Positions 1 through 6,492 of a stretch of DNA of 14,069 nt are shown piece by piece. A program made the translations under genes and the position numbers. The notes under the pieces were generated by a model. It searched no databases. It worked only from the letters and a program-made list of their open reading frames with translations, and was not told the origin of the DNA. How positions within the stretch are numbered: position 1 is the stretch's first letter; each line of letters starts with the position of its first letter. This DNA comes from Frankiales bacterium (GTDB lineage Bacteria > Actinomycetota > Actinomycetes > Mycobacteriales > SCTD01), in assembly GCA_025465145.1 (NCBI GenBank), contig JAODNS010000213.1:1-14069 (forward strand), read 5' to 3'.

Positions 1-221
1 ACGACCTCCGGCACTTCTACGCGTCCGCGCTCATCGCCGCCGGCTGCGACGTCGTGACCGTCCAGCGGGCTCTCGGCCACGCCCGTGCGACCACGACGCT
101 GAACACCTACGCCCACCTCTGGTCGACAGCTGAGGACCGGACTCGGCAGGCCGCGGCAGGGCTCATGACGGCCGTCCTGGGCGTACAAGATCCAACTTCT
201 TGCGGACTTTCTGCGGACTAG
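1..221 (+). CDS. Tyrosine recombinase / phage-type integrase, C-terminal fragment (cut by window start)
   Basis: This is the end of a tyrosine-family site-specific recombinase, which cuts and rejoins DNA through a covalent phosphotyrosine. The reading frame starts at base 3 and gives 72 residues. It opens with DLRHFYAS, matching the H-x-x-R catalytic box (the preceding H would lie outside the window), then LGHARATTTLNTYAHL, with the second catalytic His in LGH and the nucleophilic Tyr in NTYAHL. The remaining tail of about 30 residues shows no domain. The last 40 coding bases are only about half G+C, far below the neighbouring genes, which suggests foreign origin. It converges on ychF with a 40-base gap. 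It is probably the edge gene of a prophage or integrative element lying to the left. Which element, and its attachment site, cannot be seen from here. Confidence 0.9.
   Translation, partial: DLRHFYASALIAAGCDVVTVQRALGHARATTTLNTYAHLWSTAEDRTRQAAAGLMTAVLGVQDPTSCGLSAD
201..219. repeat. Two direct copies of TGCGGACT at the integrase 3' end
   Basis: TGCGGACT occurs at 201-208 and again at 212-219, an 11-base period, inside the last codons and stop of the integrase. An 11-base period places both copies on the same helix face. It could be part of a recombinase arm or core site at an element boundary. It could also be chance. Confidence 0.4.
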
Positions 222-261
222 AGGGGCCCACAACCCCCCTGACCTGCGGTTCTACCGCGCT
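222..261. terminator. Possible bidirectional hairpin between integrase and ychF
   Basis: The 40-base convergent gap holds GCGGT-TCT-ACCGC (246-258), a 5-base-pair stem with a 3-base loop, and AGGGG (222-226) that can pair with CCCCT (236-240). Neither stem has a T-run on either strand, so it is not a classical intrinsic terminator. The hairpins may still act as weak or Rho-assisted stops, as often proposed for GC-rich genomes. Confidence 0.3.
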
Positions 262-1335
262 CTACACGTTGAAGCGGAACTCGACGACGTCGCCGTCCTG
301 CATTACGTAGTCTTTGCCCTCCATGCGGGCCTTGCCGGCGGCGCGCGCCGCGGCCACCGATCCCGCCTCGACCAGGTCCTCGAAGCCGATGACCTCGGCC
401 TTGATGAACCCCTTCTGGAAGTCGGTGTGGATCACGCCAGCAGCCTCCGGGGCGGTGGCGCCGCGACGGATCGTCCACGCCCGGGCCTCCTTCGGGCCGG
501 CCGTCAGGTACGTCTGCAGCCCCAGCGTCTCGAAGCCGACGCGGGCGAGCTGGTTGAGCCCGGACTCGTCCTGCCCCATGGACTGGAGCAGCTCGAGCGC
601 GTCCGCGTCGTCCATCTCGATGAGCTCCATCTCGACCTTCGCGTCGAGGAAGACCGCCTCCGCCGGCGCGACGAGGGCGGCCAGCTCAGCGCGGAAGTCG
701 GCGTTGCCCAGCTCCTCCTCGTCGAGGTTGAACACGTACAGGAACGGCTTCGCGGTGAGCAGGTGCAGCTCGCGCAGCGGCTCGCGATCGACACCGGACG
801 CGAAGATCGTCTGGCCGCTGTCGAGCACCTCTTGCGCGGCCTTCACCGCCGCGAGCTGGGGCACGACGTCCTTCTTGATCCGCGCCTCCTTCTCCAGCCG
901 CGGGATGGCGCGCTCAACCGTCTGCAGATCCGCCAGGACCAGCTCGGTGTTGATCGTCTCGATGTCGTCCTTCGGCGAGACGCGCCCGTCGACGTGCACG
1001 ACGTTCTCGTCCGTGAAGGCGCGGATGACCTGGCAGATCGCGTCGCTGTCGCGGATGTTGGCGAGGAACTTGTTGCCCAGCCCCTCGCCCTCGCTGGCCC
1101 CGCGCACGATCCCGGCGATGTCGACGAAGGACACCGTCGCGGGGATCTGCTTCTCGCTCTTGAACACCTCCGCGAGCTTCGCGATCCGGTCGTCCGGCAC
1201 GCCCACCACGCCCACGTTCGGCTCGATCGTCGCGAACGGGTAGTTCGCCGCCAGCACGTCGTTCTTCGTCAGCGCGTTGAACAGCGTGCTCTTGCCGACG
1301 TTGGGCAGGCCGACGATGCCGATGCTGAGGGACAC
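262..1335 (-). CDS. ychF: Redox-regulated ribosome-associated ATPase YchF (Obg/OLA1 family)
   Basis: YchF is a cytoplasmic TRAFAC-class P-loop NTPase that binds ribosomes and, unlike most Obg relatives, prefers ATP. The protein is 357 residues, the usual length. Visible motifs are the Walker A GLPNVGKST at 9-17, the G3 region VDIAGIVRGASEGEGLG at 71-87, and NLDE at 203-206 replacing the GTP-specific NKxD, the basis of the ATP preference. A TGS domain fills about 276-357 and ends in DGDVVEFRFNV. The GTG start was chosen because it gives MSLSIGIVGLPN, as in relatives, although the frame stays open far upstream. The gene diverges from rmuC across 54 bases and has a TAGCGT hexamer 8 bases before the start. 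Confidence 0.97.
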   Translation of the reverse strand: MSLSIGIVGLPNVGKSTLFNALTKNDVLAANYPFATIEPNVGVVGVPDDRIAKLAEVFKSEKQIPATVSFVDIAGIVRGASEGEGLGNKFLANIRDSDAICQVIRAFTDENVVHVDGRVSPKDDIETINTELVLADLQTVERAIPRLEKEARIKKDVVPQLAAVKAAQEVLDSGQTIFASGVDREPLRELHLLTAKPFLYVFNLDEEELGNADFRAELAALVAPAEAVFLDAKVEMELIEMDDADALELLQSMGQDESGLNQLARVGFETLGLQTYLTAGPKEARAWTIRRGATAPEAAGVIHTDFQKGFIKAEVIGFEDLVEAGSVAAARAAGKARMEGKDYVMQDGDVVEFRFNV

Positions 1336-1343
1336 GCCGCACG

Positions 1344-1349
1344 ACGCTA
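1344..1349 (-). promoter_or_regulatory. Candidate -10 (TAGCGT) for leaderless ychF
   Basis: On the minus strand TAGCGT ends 8 bases before the GTG of ychF, so transcription would begin at or next to the start codon. There is no AGGAGG-like site in between. No convincing -35 is visible. Confidence 0.45.
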
Positions 1350-1389
1350 CCGGCCGCGTTCTGTCGTACGTGGGTGCGACCGTGCCGGC

Positions 1390-2496
1390 ATGACCACCCT
1401 GCTCGCGCTGCTCCTGGGCCTCTCGCTGGGCGTCCTCGCCGGTCGTCTGCTCGTCCGCCGGGACGAGCAGCTGCTGGCGACGTCCTTCGAGGGCATCGCC
1501 ACCCGCGCGCTGCGCGGCACCGAGGACGACAGCCGCCGCGCCGTCGCCACGCTCGTCGAGCCGCTGCGCGAGCAGCTCGGCCGGGTCGAAGGGCAGCTGC
1601 GCGGGCTGGAGACGGAGCGGGCGCGCGCGTTCGGCGAGCTGAGCGAGCAAGTCGACACCGTGCGGCGCAGCAGCGAGCTCCTCGGCTCCGAGACGCGGGC
1701 GCTCGTCGACGCGCTGCGCAAGCCGCAGGCGCGCGGCCAGTGGGGCGAGATGCAGCTGCGCCGCGTCGTCGAGGCGGCCGGCATGGTCGACCGCTGCGAC
1801 TTCGACGAGCAGACCAGTGTGCGCGGCCCGGACGGCCGGACGCTGCGGCCGGACCTGGTGGTGCGGCTGGCGGGCGGCCGGTCCGTGGTGGTGGACGCGA
1901 AGGTGACGCTCGCGGCCTACCTCGAGGCCGTCGAGTCGACGGACGAGCTGTTCGCGGAGCAGCGGATGCAGGCGCACGCACGGCACCTGCGCGCCCACGT
2001 CGACCAGCTCGCCGACAAGGCCTACTGGCAGGCGCTGCCGAACACCCCGGAGTTCGTCGTGCTCTTCGTGCCGGGCGATGCCTTCCTCGCGCCGGCGCTC
2101 GAGCGGGACCCGGCGCTGCTCGAGCACGCCTACGCGCGACGGGTGCACATCGCGACACCGACGACGCTGGTGTCCCTGCTGAGGACGGTCGCGTACGCGT
2201 GGCAGCAGCACGCGCTGACCGAGAACGCACAGGCGGTGTTCGTCGCCGGCAAGGAGCTGTACGCCCGGCTCAGCACCCTCGGCGGCCACGTCGACAAGCT
2301 CGGCCGGTCGCTCAACACCGCGGTCACCGACTACAACCGGACGGTCGCGTCTCTGGAGCGCAACCTGCTGCCCAGCGCGCGCCGGATGGCCGATCTGGGC
2401 GCCGTGCAGGAGGAGCTGCCCGTGCCGAGGGCGGTGGACGCCGTAGCGAGCCGGCTCGTCGCGCCGGAGCTGACACTCGTGCAGGAGGTCGGCTGA
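1390..2496 (+). CDS. rmuC: DNA recombination protein RmuC
   Basis: RmuC limits DNA inversions and rearrangements at short inverted repeats in E. coli and has a PD-(D/E)xK nuclease-like core. The product is 368 residues. Residues 2-22 form one N-terminal membrane helix, followed by a charged coiled-coil stretch (about 25-110) and then the RmuC domain: GQWGEMQLRRVVEAAGM at 116-132, the nuclease-like strand-turn with PDLVVRL and VVVDAKV (D169, K171) at 154-172, and LVSLLRTVAYAWQQ at 260-273. The ATG at 1390 puts the membrane helix at the N terminus. No Shine-Dalgarno is evident. Its TGA abuts the stop of the convergent 88-residue gene with no intervening base. Confidence 0.95.
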   Translation: MTTLLALLLGLSLGVLAGRLLVRRDEQLLATSFEGIATRALRGTEDDSRRAVATLVEPLREQLGRVEGQLRGLETERARAFGELSEQVDTVRRSSELLGSETRALVDALRKPQARGQWGEMQLRRVVEAAGMVDRCDFDEQTSVRGPDGRTLRPDLVVRLAGGRSVVVDAKVTLAAYLEAVESTDELFAEQRMQAHARHLRAHVDQLADKAYWQALPNTPEFVVLFVPGDAFLAPALERDPALLEHAYARRVHIATPTTLVSLLRTVAYAWQQHALTENAQAVFVAGKELYARLSTLGGHVDKLGRSLNTAVTDYNRTVASLERNLLPSARRMADLGAVQEELPVPRAVDAVASRLVAPELTLVQEVG

Positions 2497-2763
2497 TCAG
2501 GCCTGCGGGTCGACCCCGTGCGCCTCGCAGAAGCTGACGGCCGCCTTCGCCACGACGTTGGCGGGTGTGGCCCCGGTCGAGTTGGGCCCGGACAGCAGCC
2601 GGCGGGCGATCTCGTTGACATCGCCCGCGCCGACCTCCCGCAGGTGCTGCCAGGCCTCGCGCGCCAGCCGGTCCGCCTCGTCCTCCGGCAGTCCCGGATC
2701 GGCCTGTCGGGCCGCAGCGGCCACCCAGACGGGGTCGTACTCGGCAGCCTCAGGTGTCGACAC
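2497..2763 (-). CDS. Conserved-looking small protein of unknown function (88 aa)
   Basis: I do not recognise this family. The 88-residue product is soluble, acidic and probably helical, with no signal, membrane helix or metal motif. Segments that look structured are DPVWVAAAARQADPGLPEDEADRLAREAW (10-38) and EIARRLLSG (51-59), ending in GVDPQA. Two in-frame GTGs exist. I chose the one at 2763 because TACGGT at 2770-2775 ends exactly 6 bases before it, a leaderless arrangement; the GTG at 2769 touches that hexamer directly and would add two residues. Codon use is strongly GC at third positions. It converges on rmuC, the two stops forming TGATCA, and diverges from the DUF6542 gene. Confidence 0.75.
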   Translation of the reverse strand: MSTPEAAEYDPVWVAAAARQADPGLPEDEADRLAREAWQHLREVGAGDVNEIARRLLSGPNSTGATPANVVAKAAVSFCEAHGVDPQA

Positions 2764-2769
2764 GGCCAC

Positions 2770-2775
2770 ACCGTA
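2770..2775 (-). promoter_or_regulatory. Candidate -10 (TACGGT) for the 88-aa gene
   Basis: On the minus strand TACGGT is followed by 6 bases and then the GTG at 2763. This spacing fits a leaderless transcript and decides the start choice for the small gene. Confidence 0.5.
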
Positions 2776-2803
2776 GACGCGGGAGAACCGGCTGTCGCGC
2801 GGG

Positions 2804-2809
2804 TACGGT
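2804..2809 (+). promoter_or_regulatory. Candidate -10 (TACGGT) for the DUF6542 gene
   Basis: TACGGT ends 7 bases before the GTG at 2817, consistent with a leaderless start. The same hexamer serves the divergent small gene on the other strand, with 28 bases between the two copies. Confidence 0.5.
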
Positions 2810-2816
2810 GCCGACC

Positions 2817-3281
2817 GTGAGCTGGACCAGCCAGTCCGCCGGGCGCGCGGACGTCGCCGCCCCGGAGGAGCAGCCGCACAGCGGCCACGTCGTGGACCGG
2901 CGCGGCCTGACCGCCGCCGGAGCGGTCGCGCTGGCGCTGGTCCTCGGCGCCGCGGGTGGCCTCGTCGACGTCCTCACCGGGCCCGGCCTGCGGACCGTGT
3001 TCGCGATCTGCTTCATCGCCGGCTGTGCGCTCGCCGCCCTCACAGTCCACCGCGAGGACCTCATCGCCGCGGTTGTGATGCCGCCGCTGGTCTACGTCGT
3101 GCTGGCCTCGCTCGCCGGCGCGTTCTCCCAGACCACCGCCGCCGGCTCGTTCCTCACCCGGCAGGCGCTCGAGCTGGCCAGCTCGCTGGTGCTCGGCGCC
3201 CCGGTGCTGCTCACCGCCACCGGTGTCGCGCTGGTCATCGCGCTGGTCCGCGGCCTCACCGGCCACCGGCGTACCGCCTAG
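2817..3281 (+). CDS. DUF6542-type four-helix integral membrane protein
   Basis: The 154-residue protein has a polar N-terminal tail (1-28) and about four membrane helices near 31-52, 57-76, 82-103 and 117-145, ending in a short basic tail GLTGHRRTA. Its position next to ispH, with ychF nearby, matches the small membrane protein encoded beside lytB2 in mycobacteria (Rv1111c), and I assign it to DUF6542 from that synteny and its topology. The biochemical role is unknown; a link to isoprenoid or envelope metabolism is only suggested by location. The GTG at 2817 is supported by the TACGGT hexamer just upstream. Its TAG overlaps the ispH TAG in the four bases CTAG (3278-3281). Confidence 0.8.
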   Translation: MSWTSQSAGRADVAAPEEQPHSGHVVDRRGLTAAGAVALALVLGAAGGLVDVLTGPGLRTVFAICFIAGCALAALTVHREDLIAAVVMPPLVYVVLASLAGAFSQTTAAGSFLTRQALELASSLVLGAPVLLTATGVALVIALVRGLTGHRRTA

Positions 3282-4243
3282 TCCTTGCCGGCGGCCTTCA
3301 GGTCGCGGCGCAGCTCCGGCGGGAGCGCGAACAGCAGGCTCTCCTTCGCCGACTCCACCTCGTGCACGTCGCCGTACCCGCGCGCGGCCAGCCAGGACAG
3401 CACGCCCTCGACCAGCTCCTCCGGCACGGAGGCGCCGCTGGTGACGCCCACCGTGCTGACGCCCGCCAGCCACGCCTCGTCGATCTCCGCGGCGTCATCC
3501 ACGAGGTACGACGAGCGGGCGCCGGCATCCAGCGCCACCTCGACCAGCCGGACGGAGTTCGAGGAGTTCCGCGAGCCGACGACGAGCACGAGCTCGGACT
3601 CCGCGGCGATCTCCTTGACCGCGACCTGCCGGTTCTGCGTGGCGTAGCAGATGTCCGCCGACGGCGGCCCCTGCAGCAGCGGGAAGCGGCTGCGCAGCGC
3701 CTCGACCGTCACGTTGGTCTCGTCCACCGACAGCGTCGTCTGCGACAGGTAGGCAACCTTCGACGGGTCGCGCACCTCGACGGCTGCTGCCTCGTCCACG
3801 CCGTCCACCAGGTGGATGCGGTCCGGCGCCTGGCCGGTCGTCCCGACGACCTCCTCGTGCCCCTCGTGCCCGATCAGCACGATGTCGAGGTCGGCCGCGG
3901 CGAACCGCTTCGCCTCCAGGTGCACCTTGGTGACCAGCGGGCAGGTGGCGTCGATCGTCTTCAGGCTGCGCGCAGCGGCCTCGGCGTGCACCGTCGGCGC
4001 CACGCCGTGGGCGGACAGCACGACGGTCGCGCCCGCGGGCACCTCGTCGGTCTCCTCGACGAAGATCGCGCCCTTGCCCTCGAGGGTCCGCACGACGTGC
4101 GCGTTGTGCACGATCTGCTTGCGGACATAGACCGGAGCGCCGTAGAGGGCGAGCGCCTTCTCCACCGTCAGTACGGCGCGGTCGACGCCGGCGCAGTAGC
4201 CGCGCGGCTTCGCCACGAGGACGCGGCGCGAGGGAGCGGGCAT
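3278..4243 (-). CDS. ispH: 4-hydroxy-3-methylbut-2-enyl diphosphate reductase IspH (LytB)
   Basis: IspH is the cytoplasmic 4Fe-4S enzyme that finishes the MEP pathway, reducing HMBPP to IPP and DMAPP. The 321-residue product has the three cluster cysteines: C17 in RGYCAGVDRA, C101 in DATCPLVTKVH and C199 in DICYATQNRQ. Substrate-site residues include H46/H49 (VHNAH), H79 (SAHG), the HEGHEEVVG segment with E131 at the place of the E. coli catalytic Glu126, T170 region SQTTLS, and the NSSNSVRL segment (226-233). The ATG at 4243 is preferred over one 60 bases upstream because the family begins a few residues before RVLVAKPRGYC and because TAGCCT lies 7 bases before it. It converges with the DUF6542 gene and diverges from the lipid-droplet gene. 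Confidence 0.97.
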   Translation of the reverse strand: MPAPSRRVLVAKPRGYCAGVDRAVLTVEKALALYGAPVYVRKQIVHNAHVVRTLEGKGAIFVEETDEVPAGATVVLSAHGVAPTVHAEAAARSLKTIDATCPLVTKVHLEAKRFAAADLDIVLIGHEGHEEVVGTTGQAPDRIHLVDGVDEAAAVEVRDPSKVAYLSQTTLSVDETNVTVEALRSRFPLLQGPPSADICYATQNRQVAVKEIAAESELVLVVGSRNSSNSVRLVEVALDAGARSSYLVDDAAEIDEAWLAGVSTVGVTSGASVPEELVEGVLSWLAARGYGDVHEVESAKESLLFALPPELRRDLKAAGKD

Positions 4244-4250
4244 GACCTCA

Positions 4251-4256
4251 AGGCTA
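4251..4256 (-). promoter_or_regulatory. Candidate -10 (TAGCCT) for leaderless ispH
   Basis: On the minus strand TAGCCT is followed by 7 bases and the ispH ATG. A GAGG lies only 3 bases from the ATG, too close to work well as a ribosome-binding site, which favours a leaderless mRNA. Confidence 0.45.
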
Positions 4257-4263
4257 CGCCGCG

Positions 4264-4293
4264 GACGCGTACGCGCGAGCCGACGCGTGTGCG
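4264..4293. repeat. Palindrome and imperfect direct repeat in the ispH / lipid-droplet gene intergenic region
   Basis: CGCGTACGCG at 4266-4275 is a perfect 10-base palindrome. GACGCGTACGCG (4264-4275) recurs as GACGCGTGTGCG (4282-4293), 10 of 12 identical, with an 18-base offset. The pair lies just upstream of the ispH -10 and could be an operator. Short CG-rich palindromes also arise by chance in such DNA. Confidence 0.35.
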
Positions 4294-4334
4294 ACCCGAT
4301 CATCGCGGGAACGGCAACCGGGAACCCCGTCTAC

Positions 4335-4340
4335 AGGAGG
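4335..4340 (+). promoter_or_regulatory. Perfect Shine-Dalgarno AGGAGG
   Basis: AGGAGG sits 10 bases before the ATG at 4351 and fixes the start of the lipid-droplet protein gene. It is the only consensus ribosome-binding site seen in this window. Confidence 0.8.
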
Positions 4341-4350
4341 TCCTGCCGTC

Positions 4351-5286
4351 ATGGCCAGCCCCGTTCCGAAGTCCGTCAGCGCCGCCCTCGGCGCCGTGCC
4401 CGCTGTCCTGGGCGGCGTCCGCCGGCTCCCGCAGAAGGCCGTGCAGCTGCCGGTCATCGCGGTCAGCTCCGGCCTTGCCGGCCTGGAGCGCGCGCGGCGC
4501 GAGTACGACGACCTCGCCGAGCGCGGCGAGAAGCTGGTCGCCCGCCTGCGCGGCACCTCCTTCGACGACCTGGAGGACCGCGTCGAGGACGCGCTGCCCA
4601 AGCAGGTCGCCGGGCTGTACGACCGGGCCGAGGACGCCCTCGAGGACGTCGGCGGCGCGCTCGGCCGCGCGGCCTCCCGTACCGCCGGCAAGGCCGCCGA
4701 CAGGGTCGAGGACCTCGCCGACGCGGTGCGCAACAATCCGACGCCCGCCGCGAGCAAGGCCGGCCAGGCGGTCAAGAAGACGGCCAAGCGCGCGGCCGAC
4801 CGGGCGGAGGCGACCGCTGCCGTGCAGGAGGCGCTGCCCGGCACGGCCGGCAAGGGCGCGCCCACGCCGAAGGCGACCGAGCCGGACAGCACCCGCATCG
4901 ACACCGCCGCCACGCCGGCCGTCGTCGCCGCCGTCGAGCGGGTCGCCGGCGACGCGCAGGCCCCGACCGCGGACGAGCTGCCGCTGCCCGACTACGACCA
5001 CATGACGCTGGGCGCGCTGCGCGGCCGGCTGCGCAGCCTGTCGGTCGACCAGCTCGTCCAGCTCCGGGCGTACGAGAAGAGCAAGGCGGACCGCCTGCCG
5101 GTGGTCACGATGCTCGACAACCGCATCGCCAAGCTCGCCGCTGGCGACGGCGCCGCCACCGGCAACACACCGGAGACGCCCTCGGCGAAGGCCAGCACGC
5201 CGGTGAAGCCGCCGAAGAAGGTTGGCACCACCGCCTCGGCCAAGAACGACAACAGCCCGCCGCACAGCAAGGTGCGCTACACGTAG
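4351..5286 (+). CDS. Lipid-droplet-associated protein, Rv1109c-like
   Basis: The N-terminal segment of about 68 residues (ALGAVPAVLGGVRRLPQKAV then LPVIAVSSGLAGLERARREYDDLAERGEKLVARLRG) resembles the mycobacterial Rv1109c family, whose members are named lipid-droplet-associated. Placement between ispH and xseA is the same as Rv1109c. The 311-residue protein continues with Ala/Lys/Glu-rich amphipathic helices (about 70-165), a Thr/Ala-rich linker, then a compact conserved-looking block at 211-262 (LPLPDYDHMTLGALRGRLRSL ... TMLDNRIAKL) and a basic Lys/Pro/Ser tail. There is no signal peptide or membrane helix; binding to lipid surfaces would be through amphipathic helices. AGGAGG precedes the ATG by 10 bases. 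xseA follows after 3 bases, so the two are probably co-transcribed. The function beyond lipid-droplet association is inferred. Confidence 0.8.
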   Translation: MASPVPKSVSAALGAVPAVLGGVRRLPQKAVQLPVIAVSSGLAGLERARREYDDLAERGEKLVARLRGTSFDDLEDRVEDALPKQVAGLYDRAEDALEDVGGALGRAASRTAGKAADRVEDLADAVRNNPTPAASKAGQAVKKTAKRAADRAEATAAVQEALPGTAGKGAPTPKATEPDSTRIDTAATPAVVAAVERVAGDAQAPTADELPLPDYDHMTLGALRGRLRSLSVDQLVQLRAYEKSKADRLPVVTMLDNRIAKLAAGDGAATGNTPETPSAKASTPVKPPKKVGTTASAKNDNSPPHSKVRYT

Positions 5287-5289
5287 GGC

Positions 5290-6492
5290 GTGCCCCTCGA
5301 CAACAGCGCTGAGGCGCCCCTCCCGGTCCGTACGGTCGCTCGCTCGATCGCCGACTGGGTGGGGCGCCTCGGCCGTGTCTGGGTGGAGGGGCAGGTCACC
5401 CAGCTGAACCGCCGGCCGGGCACCGTCTTCCTGACCCTGCGCGACCCGGTCGCGGACGTCAGCCTGTCGGTCACCTGCTCGCGCGGCGTGTGCGAAGCGG
5501 TGGTCCCGCCGCTGTCCGAGGGCGATCGCGTCGTGGTGCACGGCCAGCCGCTGGTGCACCTGCTCCGCGGCTCGCTGCAGCTGCAGGCGCTGGAGATCCG
5601 GCCCGTCGGGGTCGGCGAGCTGCTGGCCCGGCTCGAGCGGCTCAAGGGCGTGCTGCGCGCTGAGGGCCTGTTCGAGCCGGCCCGCAAGAAGCCGCTCCCG
5701 TTCCTCCCGCGGACCGTGGGCCTGGTCACCGGCCGGGCCAGCGCGGCGGAGCGGGACGTTCTGGAGAACGCGCGGCGCCGGTGGCCGGCGGTCCGGTTCG
5801 ACGTCCGCAGCGTCGCCGTGCAAGGGCACCTGGCCGTGAGCGAGTGCATCGCCGCGATCGCCGCGCTGGACCGCGAGCCGGAGGTGGACGTCATCGTCGT
5901 GGCGCGCGGGGGCGGCAGCGTCGAGGACTTGCTGCCGTTCTCCGACGAGGCGCTCTGCCGGGCGGTCGCCGCCTGCCGTACGCCGGTCGTCAGCGCGATC
6001 GGGCACGAGCCGGACAGCCCGCTGCTCGACCACGTCGCCGACGTCCGCTGCTCGACGCCGACCGACGCCGGCAAGCGCGTGGTGCCGGACTACGCGGAGG
6101 AGGTCTCGCGGGTGCGGCAGGCGCGCGACCGTGCCCGCCGGGTCGCGGTCACGACCGTGGAGCGGGAGCTGGCGCGGCTGGAGGCGCTGCGCAGCCGCCC
6201 GGCGATGGCGGATCCGCGCGTGCTGCTCACCGGCCGGCAGGCCGACGTCGAGCAGCTGCGCGAGCGCGCCCGCCGGTGCACGTCAGCGGCTCTCGAGCGC
6301 GCTGCGCACGACCTGGACCACACGCGGGCGCGGGTCGTGGCCCTGTCGCCGCAGGCGACGCTGGAGCGCGGGTACGCCGTCGTGCAGGACGCCGGCGGTG
6401 CGGTGCTGCGCGACCCGGCGCAGGTCGCGGCCGGCGACGCGCTGCGGGTACGCGTAGCCCGCGGCGAGTTCGCGGCTCAGGTCCAGCCGTAG
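5290..6492 (+). CDS. xseA: Exodeoxyribonuclease VII large subunit
   Basis: XseA is the catalytic subunit of exonuclease VII, which degrades single-stranded DNA from both ends into short oligonucleotides in repair. The 400-residue protein has an N-terminal OB-fold (about 12-105, with WVEGQVTQLNRR at 31-42) and the nuclease core: LPRTVGLVTGRASAAERDV (139-157), RGGGSVEDLLPFSDE (206-220) and SAIGHEPDSPLLDHVAD (235-251), with H239 and D242 at catalytic-box positions. A long coiled-coil-like region (about 268-350) for binding small subunits follows. The GTG starts 3 bases after the upstream stop without its own ribosome-binding site, so translation is probably coupled. The partner xseB is not adjacent but over 2 kb further on. 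The 3' end overlaps the convergent 33-residue ORF by 16 bases. Confidence 0.96.
   Translation: MPLDNSAEAPLPVRTVARSIADWVGRLGRVWVEGQVTQLNRRPGTVFLTLRDPVADVSLSVTCSRGVCEAVVPPLSEGDRVVVHGQPLVHLLRGSLQLQALEIRPVGVGELLARLERLKGVLRAEGLFEPARKKPLPFLPRTVGLVTGRASAAERDVLENARRRWPAVRFDVRSVAVQGHLAVSECIAAIAALDREPEVDVIVVARGGGSVEDLLPFSDEALCRAVAACRTPVVSAIGHEPDSPLLDHVADVRCSTPTDAGKRVVPDYAEEVSRVRQARDRARRVAVTTVERELARLEALRSRPAMADPRVLLTGRQADVEQLRERARRCTSAALERAAHDLDHTRARVVALSPQATLERGYAVVQDAGGAVLRDPAQVAAGDALRVRVARGEFAAQVQP

Noticed and set aside
222..261. Possible tRNA 3' end serving as integrase attachment site (GGTTCTA-like loop)
   Set aside because: The GGTTCT lies in a short hairpin only; no acceptor stem, anticodon arm or CCA-proximal pairing can be built in 40 bases.
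427..1389. Plus-strand open frame running into rmuC and antisense to ychF
   Set aside because: It reads as His/Arg/Asp-rich antisense of ychF. The RmuC membrane helix requires the start at 1390.
262..2289. One very long minus-strand open frame extending ychF to 675 residues
   Set aside because: The extra N-terminal 318 residues are the antisense of rmuC, Arg/Gln/His-rich and without domain features. Known YchF proteins begin at the MSLSIGIVGLPN start.
4308..4331. ECF-sigma-like promoter GGAAC-N15-CGTC before the lipid-droplet gene
   Set aside because: The spacer is a base or two short, and the expected transcription start would fall at the AGGAGG and remove the ribosome-binding site. The match is probably chance in GC-rich DNA.
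4300..6033. Long minus-strand open frames across the lipid-droplet gene and xseA
   Set aside because: These are shadow frames typical of high-GC DNA, with His/Arg/Asp-rich translation and no family motif, opposite two clear plus-strand genes.
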